DNA of 64,000 nt from Membranipora membranacea (Eukaryota; Bryozoa; Gymnolaemata; Cheilostomatida; Membraniporidae): contig OU612065.1 in NCBI GenBank assembly GCA_914767715.1, positions 18,910,001-18,974,000 on the forward strand. Reading direction: 5' to 3'. Below are positions 1 to 12,900 of this stretch, piece after piece. Numbering within the stretch: position 1 is the first letter of the stretch; the number at the start of each line of letters is the position of its first letter. The translations under genes and the position numbers were made by a program. Under the pieces are notes generated by a model that worked only from the letters and a program-made list of their open reading frames with translations, did no database searches and had not been told where the DNA came from.

Positions 1-96
1 TGGAGATTACGCTGTGTAACATGACCCAAATTTGTCCCAAATTTGATTTGTACTTTGAAAATGCTGCCAAAATTGCCTCTCTATCTGTTTTAGGCT

Positions 97-3000
97 ATGG
101 AGCAAATAGAGGAAAACACAGAATTGAAGGATGTGGCAAAATCAAACATTAACACAGACTCAAAAATAGAAACTTCAGATGATTTTGATGCTGGCAGCAA
201 ACTTCTCAAAACCGCATCTAATCATAACCTAGAGGTGTTCGATGAAGGTATGATGTTTCTCAAAGTTCTTCATTTTCGCATTTTTAAATTTTTTAAACTT
301 GACTGAGGGTGACTAATGGCTGACCGAAAAATTGAGCAAAAGCATTGACATTGTGTATTGAATGTAGCCTGGGTTTTGACGATGGAAAGCAATCCACATT
401 GATATATTCAGCCAAGCCTTTTGGATTACATCGTATTATATCACATGCAAGCTATGTACTACTCCTACTTAATTTCCGTCTTTCTCACGGTATTTGTATG
501 GTGTAAAGGGCTAGAATTTTGGATGAGGCCCTCTAAATCGCTTTTTTCAAGATCCCGAAACAAAACTGATTCTCGAGAGCTGCATTTATATTTATATCAG
601 TTATAACTTTGCAGATTCTGTAACACAATGTACAATCGTATGGTGAACATGTCTTTCTTTCAAATATGTGTGAAGCTATCATTATGTTGCCTAAATATTT
701 GGCAGAAATCTCTAGATCTGCCTCTATCTTTCCTCTCTTGGCAAAATATTGCCCTTTCAGGAAGACACTTCCGCGTGGTCCCTTCAAACCAATGAATTCA
801 CTACTAAAATACCCTACCCTAGGATTTTGCAACAATCCACTTACTGGAAACTGTCGAAGAGAACCAGTGCAATTTGAACAACAACAATGACAAGTCATTA
901 TTTCAGCAAGAATCTTCTGGTCAATTTCAAAATGCAGTAGGTGATTTAGGCAGCAAACCTGAGTTTGTTATACTTGACTTTCCCTGACACCATTGGCTTG
1001 ACATGCACACTAGCACAGATCTGTCAAATTAATAAATGACAGCAAGGTGACACTCTGCGGGATTTATCATATAAAACTCTGTTAAACAGCAACCCGTTTT
1101 GTCCATGGGTAGGTTGCTATCTATGCTGTGCAATGTTGATAAATGCTGCGGAAGAGTTATCAATGACATGAAAAATGTCATGGGTCTTGGCAGTATCTAG
1201 GATTTTATCTCCAATCTTTTGCTCATACCCCAACCACTTCAGCCTCCTGCCTCCTCATAATTTTCATTCAAACCTTTCAAGGCCTTTCACTTGGTTAATC
1301 GTGATTACCAAGAAAACCAATTAGGTTTGACCAGGTTTACTCCTGTATAGATTTGATGCGATTTTGTATGTTGTCAAATTTTGGACTCATTTAGTCTGCT
1401 GCAAGCTGCTATTTTCCGACCCCGGATATATTCTTTATCAGTAGGACGAGGGTGTGAAAAGGGTGTGACAAATACTGTGATCTGATTGGTGGCTGCCAAA
1501 AGTACATTTCTGCTTTGTTTGCACTCATCTACCTCATAGTGATTATCAAAATAGAACTGACTTTAATCTATCAGTTTTAATATAATGGTGTTAATAACCA
1601 AGACCATAATGCATACCATTTACATATCGCCTGATTTATTTTTTTTATTGATAAAGGTGTGACTTGACAAAAGTTGACAGCAATCTGAACTCTACTTGAA
1701 CTTATCATCTTAAGCTGCTCACCCTGGAAATGCATCAGAGCCCACTCAGCGTAGTACATGCTTGTGTTTTCAATTACTATTTCAATTGTCATCTCCAATC
1801 ACTTCTCATAAACACTGTTACATCACAACTGTTTTGTCTTTTTTAGGAGACTGGGAGGACTTCATACCTGAGCCCCCAGATGGAGGTTGGGGCTGGGTTA
1901 TTGTCATAGCTTCTTTCTTCAACAACTTCATACTTGATGGAATAGCGTACTGTTTTGGAATATTTCTTATGGAGTACTCTTATTACTTCAAATCTTCAGT
2001 AGGGGTAACAAGTTTATCGAATTCACTGCTTTGCGGGTTCTATCTCCTGATAGGTAAGTACATACGCTGCAAGATTAAAATATTCGTGGAAATAAATAAG
2101 TCATGCAGATTTAACCACTATTTTCAAAGGGCTTAAGTTGTTGATGACAGATAGTGTTGTAACAAAAATACCTGCTATTCAGGGCAACCCGCTCAAGGTT
2201 GTTTTGCTATTTTGCAGTTTTTCCCAACAATATTTTGAAAATCACCCACAATGCATCAGCCGATATTAATATAACTTCATCATTTCACATGCACTCATTC
2301 TTCGCAAATGTATGATTTTTATGTATGATAACATGATTGTAAAAGGTAATCAAAATTCATTCACAAAATCTCATAACAAAATAAGAATAGGTTTTTCGGA
2401 ATTTTAGTCCTCTTGATGATAAAGCACTGACTTATGAGTATTTGTCTTGTCATTGTTGTTGGGCAAAAACACAATAACATTATGATGCCTATAATGTTGG
2501 TTAGTGCGCAGCAGTTGTCTAGCTTATACTAAGATACCCAGCTTTCAAGGGAATGTTTATTCCATTAAATATAGCCTAATTGACCATCACAGCTTATCGA
2601 AGATGGCTGATGCCAGCAACAAAGGTCTGTCAGATCATAGGCTAAGACGGCCCATAGTTCTTACTTCAAAACCCCAAACCGTAGTATCTTATCAAAAAGA
2701 ACCATAAAACTTGTCATCTTTACTGGTTTTAGGTCCTGTGGCTGGAGCGTTGGTGAACAAGTTTGGTTGTAGAAAAACTGGCATTGCAGGATCTTTAATA
2801 GCAGCGGTAGCATTCATATTGAGTACATTCTCACCTTCAATTTATGTTTTCCATTTCACATACGGCATCATTGGAGGTAAGCTGTAACTGCGGGAGTCCG
2901 TGTAGTTGGCATATGACACCTCTTGTATAATAACAAATACCTTAGTGTAATGTCTAAATATCCATTAAAAATCTGTCACCTAGGGCATAATTATCTTTTC

Positions 3001-6000
3001 TCCTACGCCAATACCTTTGGGGGGGGCGGAAAACTGCTGGAATAGTGGAATTGTTATTCTCAGCTGTCCTGGTTTTGCGTCGTGTTGATACCTTAGCCTA
3101 TCAAATTGATTGCAGAGATGTGTCAACAGGTGTCACAAAAGGTATATTGAAGGGTGGGTTCAGTATTTTGATGAATTTGATGTGGTTTGTGACTAGAAGA
3201 ATGGAAAGGAGTTGAAAATGTGATTACTGCTATTGTCAGTGATTTATCTACCCTTGGCTACATATTTTCCTTTTCTGGTACCATCTCTGAATGCACTATC
3301 ACAAGCTTGTACTTCATCAATAGGTTCTTAGCTGTTACCTTTGTTGATCTTAATCAATTGCAGGTTGTTGTATATGGCAGCAATGGGCTGATATAGCCTG
3401 ATCTCAGTGGCTTCCCTTTTGTATATAATATCAATAACTGGGGAGGGGGAACTGAGATAAAGCTGGAGATATCAGTTGTACAGTATAGGTGACTTGGTTG
3501 ACTTGCTTGCAGATTTTTTTGTAATTAAATTTTAGAAGTGTGTGTTACTGATCAAAACATTTGAAGCATAAAAATTTGGTCTGACGAAGACCAACAGTTA
3601 CCTTCTCTTTATGCGAGGGAAGATAAATATTCCTGTCCTCAAAATTGTTATATTCTTGTGTATAATCTTTGATGTTGTTAGTTTGGAATAAAACATAGTT
3701 TACCTCTCAACAAGCGTTGCAAATTTGGATTTTTTTTCCTGATAGGTAGGGATACCCTCTTTTTTGCAAATTTCGTTCTCCCAAGTGATACCAGGTGGGG
3801 CCTCCCTAATTTTATGAAAACATACGCTTATGTCAACATTTGTCTCCTTTCCAGGGTTTGGCCTAGGCTTGATGTATCTACCTGCGGTAGTTGGCTGTGG
3901 ATTTTATTTTGAGAGGAGGAGAGCCATAGCTACTGGAATAGCTGTATGTGGTACTGGTATAGGTACATTTGCCATGGCTCCGTTTGCCAAGTTCCTTTTG
4001 GCTCATCTTGACTGGAAGAACACACATTATGTCTTTGGTGAGCACATTTAGATTACATTTCACCGCTATAGGATCAAACTTTCAGCAGCTTCCCTGCATT
4101 TCTTGCTACTTCAATGACCAAGAGTAAAGATGAGTAGAAGTGAGTAACTCTATGCATCACATCACTATCGTTATTTTAAGACAAATATATAATATATATT
4201 TCCCTATAGAAAATCTTTCAAATAATAATATAATTAATTTCGCGTATATACATATTATATATTTTACATATTCTTTTGTCTGAAAGCCGTTCAAGCGTCG
4301 AGGCACTCTACCACAATATCCAAGAATGCTTTACAGAGAGACTTTAGGTCAGATTCACTTCCCCCATCCCTGTCTAGGCTCATAGATCACCAAGGCCTTG
4401 CACTGTTGTATGAATTTCACAAATATATAACTATGTGCCAGAATGTTAGAGGATCTCATTTTTTTTTGTGGTAGCTGGTTTGCTGTTGCAAGGATGTATA
4501 TTTGCTTCCCTTATGAGACCACTGACGGGTAGGAGAAGAAAACTCCCGCGCCCAGTGCTAAAAGAAGCAGAAGCTAATGGGCATGCATTCTTGTCTGCTG
4601 AGGATTTCATGAAGCACAGGAGCAAGTAAGTAATCCCAAGTATGAAAAACTTTTCTGATAAATGTAACAGCTAATCAGCTTATCTGTAGGATTAACTTAA
4701 GACGACCTTGTAAACATTTCCTATAAGTGATGTATGCCTAGAGGTCTTACCCTCTATGACCTTTGCTAGAATTATTCCACTTACCATGTGGAAGCTTGTT
4801 GACAGCATTTACATGTCAACATCATGTAGAAGCCATAAAGATGGTTCCTGATCTGCAAGTCAGTATTGACACCCCCTTGAAGACAAGCCATGTCCGCTGA
4901 CAATTTTCGTGCTGTGTCACTTTTAAAAACAAGTGCATGGGTGTTGATGCTTCAGAATAAATCTACTATAAATTAAAAATTTTCCAATTAAATATGATGA
5001 AGTCATGCATTATGCTGCCGATCCCTACCACTTCCTTTTGCATTTCCATTCATGTGTGCTGATCACCAAAGACCTGCAGAACATGCACGTATCTGTTATC
5101 AGGTCATTGCTACCTGGCTGTCTAACACAATACATTTTATATAACAAATTTTCCATTTACAACTAGAAATCTGACAAAGTCAAGTGAGATGCTTCGACCT
5201 CCTGCAGCCAAACATGCTCCGCGCCTGCACTCAAGTGCACTGATAAAGACTCCCCAGAGAGGTGCCTCTGATATGATCGAAGATCTGAGCAGGCCAATGT
5301 ACAGGAAGGACATTTTCTACAGCGGATCTGTCTACAATATATCTAATAAGCACAAAGAACAGCCAAAGGACACAGAAGATACCGGGCCAAGTACTACCTC
5401 CATTGTATCTGAGGTAGATTGCTGCTCATATGTTTATGTAGCAAGTAAAATAAGAGTATTGTCCGATTTATTCTCCTCTACTCTATATAAATGGTTGTAG
5501 AACCTGTGTCTTTACATAACTTTTCAATTACCTTATTTTGAAACATTTACAATAATTCAGTAAAGCAATGGATAACAACGATGAAAATTTGTTTCGTCAT
5601 TCGTAGCCTAGTCACCAGTTGTCCTGTTTGAGAAAGTTGCCGAAGCCTATGGCCGACATATTAGGAGAGATGATGGATCCTCATGTTCTCAAGAGCCCAG
5701 GCATGTTGGTATTTTCTTTGGCCAATCTGTTTGGTATGATGGGATTCTATGTACCGATCATCTTCACTGCTGATCGTGCTATTAAATTTGGAGTCAGCGA
5801 AAGTAACGCTGCACTTCTCCTGTCAATCATGGGTAAGAACTTTTAAATTAAATTTAATGTATATGTATATAAAGTATAAACTGATGACACGCTATTTTAT
5901 AATGTTCACCATTTAAAGTTATACTGAATGTCTCACAGCCATGATTGTAAACTTTAATTTTACGTGCCTTCATAGTAATGTTCATTAGGATATGTCTTCG

Positions 6001-7859
6001 GAATTTTCGCAACTAAAGAGCAATCAAATCATATTTCTTTCTAAATATTCAGCATCATGGATGCAAAAACATTTCAACAATATTTTTACAGGTATCTGTA
6101 ACACAGCTGGTCGGGTTTTCTCAGGGGCTATCTCTGTCATACCTCAAGTATCTCCTCTCATGCTCAACAATGTGTGCGTAACTCTGGCAGGACTCAGTAT
6201 AATGTTTACTCCGTTCTGTACTACATTCCCCTCTATGGCTATAGCTATCGGCTGTTATGGATTATTTGCTTGTGAGTACTGTGGCTGTGTTTTCCGGGTA
6301 GTTAGCTTAGTACCCTGGATCAGGGTGCTATGCCAATGTATCTAGATTAGGTGTTGTCAAAATTGGTCTGCATAAAGAGTTGCTGCCGCTCTACTGTATG
6401 TATATATGTATGTAGCGCGTATCCATGGTTTTAGCAGGCAGCTTATCAATAGAGGGGTAGAACCCCCAAATTTCAGACGAATTGGATCAAACTTAGTCTG
6501 CTTCTAACCTATTGTTGTACGGATTTTATGATTGTCAGCGATGTTCTGGAGCTTTTGTTAGTATTCAAATCATTTTGTGTAAATCAAGCTATATTGCAGA
6601 ATGTTTTGGAATTTTTATGGTTCTGAAGCTTGGTGTAGCACCTTGCCTAGTATTACATACAATTGAATTGTGGAAGGTTTTGCGTAACTTATTAAGCTGG
6701 AAAGGAAGATTGTGGCACTTTGGTAATGAAACTTAGTGTCAAAGAAAGTTGGTAGATTTAAGACTTAGATGTATTGATGCGCTGACAGGGTCAGCTATTT
6801 ATTATTAAACCACTGCTGCCACAGCTGGGCTTTGCCCAGCATAGCCACCAGTCAAAAATTTAAATAGAGAGTTGTGGCATCAAAACATCTAGCCAGTAGC
6901 TTTGAATGGAGTTATATGAGCTCTCAAAATTTAAGGAGTACCTTCTCCCCCAGCCATCCACCATTAGTGATGACATATGTTGAGCTTGACCAATCAGGTG
7001 CCTTTAAAATCTAGCTGAGATCCAACCTGATTGGTCAACCTCAACATATGTCATCACTAATGGTGGATGGCTGGGGAAGAAGATACTCCTTACATTTTGA
7101 GAGCTCATATAACTCCATTCAAAGCTACTGGCTAGATGTTTTGATGCCACAACTCTATATTTAAATTTTTGACTGGTGGCACTGCTGGGCAAAGCCCAGC
7201 TGTGTCAGCAGTGGTTTAAGATGTTTTTCAATTTCTTACACAGCCACATTTATTTCATTGGCCCCTGTGGTGATAGTTGAGCTTGTTGGACTTGAGAAAC
7301 TCACTAATGGATTTGGATTAATCTGTATGGTGAGAGGTATCACTGCGATCATTGGTCCACCACTCGAAGGTAAGTCAAAAGTTGCTGTCAAAGACACACA
7401 GATGCAGTTTTTTACAGAAATTCATCAAATTCCACAGGCTTATTTGATGGCTGTTTCACTGCATATTGGTGTTGTCTCAATAGAGATATGTTATTGAAAT
7501 AGGGTAATGGCTTAGAGATGGTATTCCAAGAATCTTTTGTGGTTTGATGATAAATTACAGTCAAGAAATTCATGCATTAAAAGTGTTATAACAAAAAAAG
7601 CAAAATAGATTTGTGGTATAGTACTATTTTAAAATGTTCACTCAATACACTATTGCTGCATCGCAATTTCTTAGTAACTAGAATATCATCACATAATTAG
7701 TTTTTTTCTCTCTTTTTCCTTTTAGGAATGCTGTATGATTTGACGGGTAACTATGATGCCACGTTTTACATGGGAGGAACTTGTATAGTAGTGAGCGCAG
7801 TACTTCATTACATGCTTCATTTAAAATGTCTCCAAGTTCCAAAAACTCACAGCTCATAA
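97..7859 (+). CDS. MCT-A: SLC16 (monocarboxylate transporter)-like carrier, 10 coding exons, 582 aa
   Basis: Exons: 97-247, 1847-2053, 2733-2876, 3855-4037, 4475-4625, 5167-5413, 5607-5832, 6092-6271, 7244-7369, 7726-7859. Total 1749 nt; phases 1,1,1,1,2,0,1,1,1; every boundary is GT-AG. The product is a predicted 12-helix major-facilitator carrier of the plasma membrane. The SLC16 TM1 signature PPDGGWGW is at residues 60-67. The TM5 signature FYFERRRAIATG is in exon 4. A long cytoplasmic TM6-TM7 loop (about 245-385) ends with PMYRKDIFYSGSV. In TM8 the motif ICNTAGR has Arg444 but Asn440 where MCT1 has Asp. The start ATG lies 3 nt after a TTTTAG acceptor-like site, so a 5' noncoding exon outside the window is likely, and an upstream coding exon cannot be excluded. 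Intron 1 (1.6 kb) shows nothing recognisable; intron 8 holds a large foldback. The family is certain; the substrate is unknown. Confidence 0.92.
6805..7219. mobile_element. Foldback/MITE with 195-bp inverted arms, TTAA-bounded
   Basis: The left arm (6805-6999) and right arm (7025-7219) are near-perfect reverse complements around a 25-bp loop. Both ends finish in TTAA (6805-6808 and 7216-7219), followed inward by ACCACTGCTG. TTAA ends fit a piggyBac-type target duplication, but TTAA is itself palindromic, so it could equally be part of the terminal repeat. The element fills much of MCT-A intron 8 and stops 24 nt before exon 9. No transposase ORF is present. Confidence 0.85.
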
Positions 7860-9996
7860 ATGTCCATAGTGAGTGTTTTTGTTTGAATGAGCTCAAAAGG
7901 GGCTTTATTTTTGTGTTCATGAAAAACACAGAAACTGAGTGTAATATAGTACATGTACATCTACAAACTATATTGACAAAATAAGCTCATTTAAATACAT
8001 TCACTCAGTTTAGTACAATAAAGTGATACATGGAATAATTGATTGATTTGAAATATATTATATATGTCACTTTTAAATTAAAAAGCTATTTAATTATATA
8101 ATGCTGATCAACGAATCTATATAATCTGAGGCTCAGCGTTTTCTACAAATTAGTTAGAGGAAATACTGTTGTGCCATGCGTGTACAGGTACAGGTGTATG
8201 CATTGATATGAATATATATCAATGGGTGTATGGATAGCAACATAATTTATAGCAGAATATTTCATTGACAATTTGTTTTATTATATACAGTTCATTCATC
8301 ATATTTCACAGTAAATTATGAACCATGAAAATGAAGTTCATGACTTTGTATTAAATATACACACAATGAAATACCTGTTGAGTGATACCTATACTCTTTT
8401 GATTTCTTCACAGTTCAGTTTATTCGAAACAAAGAAACGGGGAAACAAGGAGTTAGTTCCTCTAAATGTGCAATATTTTCCTATATGGAAATTTATTGAG
8501 CAGTTGTGTCCACACACCTAATAAGAAGACAACCACCCTCTTTATGCAATCGTTTAATTTAATGTCCATCCACGATGCAGCTAGTAACTGAGTGCCACAT
8601 ACATACTGTCTCGTCTTGTCTTTGAGAAGAGGCTGGCCGAGGTCACTCAAATAAAACCTGGGATCAGATCTCATGGACCCAGAACTCAACATATTGTACT
8701 CATTTTAAATTGTCAAAAAACAGTGGAAAAAGTTTGGGTTTAGCCCTGTCTGTTTATCAGACATCATGTGTCAACCTACAATACCATCTTCAAACCTGTC
8801 TGCTACTTACTGCTCATCATGATGAAGATTTTGCTTAGGATGTATCAGAATAACATACATATTATTTACTATCAAAACAATATTTAAATCGTTTTAGACC
8901 CTTGGGTAAAGCTATTATACTTCAGTGTCTAAAAAGGTTAAACTTTGAACTACAGCAGTTATTTAAAAGTATAATAAATGATTAGGCTACAACAGACCTC
9001 CTTTTTATTATTCCCAAGATGCATGAAGCGGATAAGACCATGTGTTTTTATTGTTGTTTACAAGCACTTGGTGTTATTTGATTCTTACATTGATCGGTGT
9101 AAAATAAAGTTCGAAATGATAATTCCCATACATAGTTATGTTACATTATAGGTAGTATAAAAAAACTCTACCCTGTTGGTTGCGCTTACAGAATTAGTAG
9201 GCCAGGGTTGCGACCACTGAAATTCATTGATTATATATATGTTCTTAATTTAAACTACCTTGTAGAATTAAAATATTAACTGAGTTTGCTATATCCGAGT
9301 TTGTTAAACTGAGCTGACACACTAAAGACAGCAAGGCATCGGCCAGTGCTTCACATTGATGCGGATAATACGTTGTGGCTACTCATGCTCATGCAGTTCA
9401 GAGGTAATGCTGTTGATTGTAACTTGACATTGTTTGAATGCTGTAGTTTTCTAATTCTGCGGTTTGTTACGGTTCAGGTGCTGTTCTGTATTTCATCAAC
9501 TGACAAAAGTGAGTTGACTTATCTAAAAAAATGCACAGTCATGAGCAATCATTGTCTATTACTAGCTATTCATGTTCAAAGGTTAAAGTAGGGTGTCTTT
9601 CATCCAATTATTAACATCAACGATCAAAATGGTTGGATGCATATGTCATCGAAATCAAATTTTAGTTAACATGCTGCTGTTCACACCTATACTGCATATT
9701 AATCTTCCCAATTTAAAAATTGCCTGCTCATCCCTTCAACATCCCTGACAAGCATATGTCATACAAAACTTAAATTGTTTGCTTTGTCAATTGGCACGTT
9801 TTTGAGAAATACAAAAGAGGTTCCTAACTTCTATTAATATGGTTTTGTTGATCCATGATGTAGAGTTTCTGTATGCAGGAGTTCATTGACTTGCTTGTGG
9901 CCGAGCCTATCTAGATTTGGCTTCTTATCTTCATGATCTATTCAGAAGTAAATTGGCATTCATGAGATAGCTTAGTGTGTGATCAAAGGCTTGAAG
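7860..9996. other. Spacer MCT-A to MCT-B: 3' UTR of A and duplicated upstream block of B
   Basis: No convincing coding exon. The first part is the probable 3' UTR of MCT-A. From about 8505 to 9996 the DNA is colinear with 15808-17075 upstream of MCT-C. An identical 19-mer starting GGCCAGTGCTTC lies at 9341 and 16346. Related strings around GAAGACAAC (8527 and 15829) and GCCCTGTCTG (8742 and 15963) occur in the same order. It probably holds the MCT-B promoter and 5' UTR. Confidence 0.7.
8017..8022 (+). terminator. Candidate polyadenylation signal of MCT-A
   Basis: First AATAAA after the MCT-A stop, 158 nt downstream. Canonical hexamer only; no transcript evidence. Confidence 0.5.
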
Positions 9997-12900
9997 ATGT
10001 CTAGTAAGAGGGATAGCAATGACAGCCAGGAAATATCTGTTCAAGGTAAAGACACTTTTCAGGCAGTTTAATACACTTTAATAACATCTGGGCAGTCATG
10101 GGCGTATATTCCGAAAAATCTGACCCACCACTCACTTTTCACCCCAGACACAACTCGAGTGCGAAAATTTCGCGAACTTATTCGCAATATTTGACATTTT
10201 TATGGTTTTTCACCCAATAAATCCAATTAAACCCAGAAATGGAAAGAGCATAATAAACTACCCTTACAAGATGTTTTAAGGATGAAAATCCAAAAAACAA
10301 AGATTAAAAAAATAATTTTTTCAAAAAAAAAAAATTTAATTAATTTTTTTTTAATTCTAATTGAATCCACGACTTGTCGTGAGTCGTGGGTGGTAATATA
10401 CGCCCATGTCTGGGCTAATTTGTCAATCACATTCTTACTTTCACATTATATATATTATATAAAGTTTTGAGGATGGATGCGCATAACTCCCTGAGATATA
10501 GCCAGATAAAAAATGCTCCTCTCAACTTTGTTTATTTGTTTGTTTTGATGGCTCCCTTCAGGTCACATGGCTTGTCACAACACAACGTTATTTCAGTCTG
10601 ATGAAAGTGTTGGCTGTTGTGATAATAGCTTTCATGGAAGCGATAAAGATAGCTTAGGAAATTACTCTTGAGCTGCTCTTCAATATCCATGAATTTCCAT
10701 GTGAAACACCCATCTGTGTAGCACTATAATTGCTCAATCCTTGTGAATATACTTAACCTGCTGATCAGTGATCAGTAAGCAGTACAGTACACAGCTAGAT
10801 CCTAAAACTTTAGTTGTAGGTATGTTAATGGCAATCTACATCTTGGCTGCAGAGCATAGTTTTTAAATTTCAAACAGATTAATGAGTTGAACAGATATCA
10901 AAGTTACAAATTATTCTGCTTTGATAAAGTACATGTGACAGTGTTTATATTTACAGACGAATACAAGGAGGAGGAGGAGGAGGAGGAGTACATGCTAAGT
11001 CCACCTGACGGAGGGTGGGGATGGGCAGTGTGTATAGCCTCTTTTCTAAACTTATTTCTAGTGGATGGCACTTTCAATTGTTTTGGTGTTTTTCTACCAG
11101 AATACATGGATCATTTCAATACATCAGTAGGTTATACTACATTAGCTAATAGTCTGCAAGGTGCAATCTTTCCAATTATCGGTGAGTAGATTTACCATTT
11201 TTTATCATACTTATTCTTTTCCTTGTACATATTTATTTATATTTATATAATTATAAAGTTAACTTTTTTCGGTCGATCATTCCCTTCTTCCATCTTCCTA
11301 TGTCTGAACGGTTTATTGCATTTACATTACAATGGCTATCACCAAACTTTAAGTAGACAGTTCTCCTTGGCGATAATAGTTTTAACATATTCACTTAGTT
11401 AGTTTGTGCCAGGTCAGATATGTCCAATTGACTTGATCGGCAATTAAAATTGATATATTGCAGGTCCTATTGTTGGTGCCGTTGTTAACAGATTTGGCTG
11501 CCGACCTGTGGGGATTGCTGGCTCTCTAATAGCCTCATTCGCTTATGTGACAAGTGTGTTCTCACCATCAATCATCTGGTTCCATATCACATACGGAATC
11601 ATCGGAGGTATGCTCTCTATCAAAAGACGCAACACAAATATTAGGATTTTCTTCCCTTTGGTTTAACGGCTTTATTGCAAAAGTTGATGATCATCTATCT
11701 ATACTCTATTTATAAGAAGATAGTTTGTTATTGCAGGTTTAGGTCTCGGCACCCTGTGTTTACCTACAATGATCAGTGTTGGATATTATTTTGATAAAAA
11801 GAGAGCTTTAGCCACTGGATTGTCTGCATGTGGTAGCGGAATCGGTACACTAGTGATGGCACCGTTCGCAAGATATCTCCTGGAGCAATACGGTTGGAAA
11901 CGCGCCCATTTTATATTAGGTATAAAAGAATACTTTGATATTGAAACATTTGTAATCTGGTCAATGTGATACCTGCTCATAAACCTGGGATGACAATATC
12001 AATTGTTTCAAAAGCTTCCTTGGACTATATTTAGCATGAATGGTTATTACAAAACAAGAAATGCATAACATTTTCAACCTCTTTCAAGTCTCTGTTTTCG
12101 AACATCTCAAAAATAGAAAGTGGGAGTGAATCCATGTCACATGACCTATCTAGTGACCTGAAAAAGTGTACTATTTACGTCATTTCAGTAAATAAAGGGG
12201 CACCGCTTAGAGTACCCTCATAGCCTCCACTTATAGTTTGTCCTCCAGTCTTCCCAGTTTCTGATGAAAAAAATTCTATCCTACTCTGAACGACTATCCC
12301 ATGACAGATAGGAAATTCAATTTAATTTTTAATATTTTCTCTTTCTCTTTCACAGCCGGTGCCATGCTGCAAGGCTGTGTCTTCTCTGCACTGATGCGGC
12401 CACTGACTAGAAAACGAAAAGTTGTTTTGGTTGCCAAAGAGACAGATTCAGACTCAGAGGAAAGTACGTACAGAAGACACAGAAGGTAATTTTTTTACAT
12501 TACATGAGTTTTACAATGCATTGCAAAATTAATTCCACTGTTATTGGCCACTCAACTGCTTCTGTGCTTTCCAAGTGCCAGAGAAATATTGGAGCCCTAC
12601 AGTGAGGACCCTACTAAAACTGCAACTGTTTACTATTTTTATGCCGTGTAGCAGGTGTATACGCTCCAGTGAGAACCTGAGATGTAGCTATGAAGCTGCT
12701 GATCAGAGATTGCATGTGAGTGAAGAAATAAAGACAGCAAATCACTCGGATGTTGACGCCAGAACATATGGACCTATGTACAGAAAGGACAGCGGATCTG
12801 TCGTTAGTTTACAAAGGGGAACAAAGCTCAGTGACCCAACTACCAGTAGTATTGAGTCTTTTTCCTCAAAGGTGAGTGTACTAGCGTTTTTATTTGCCAA

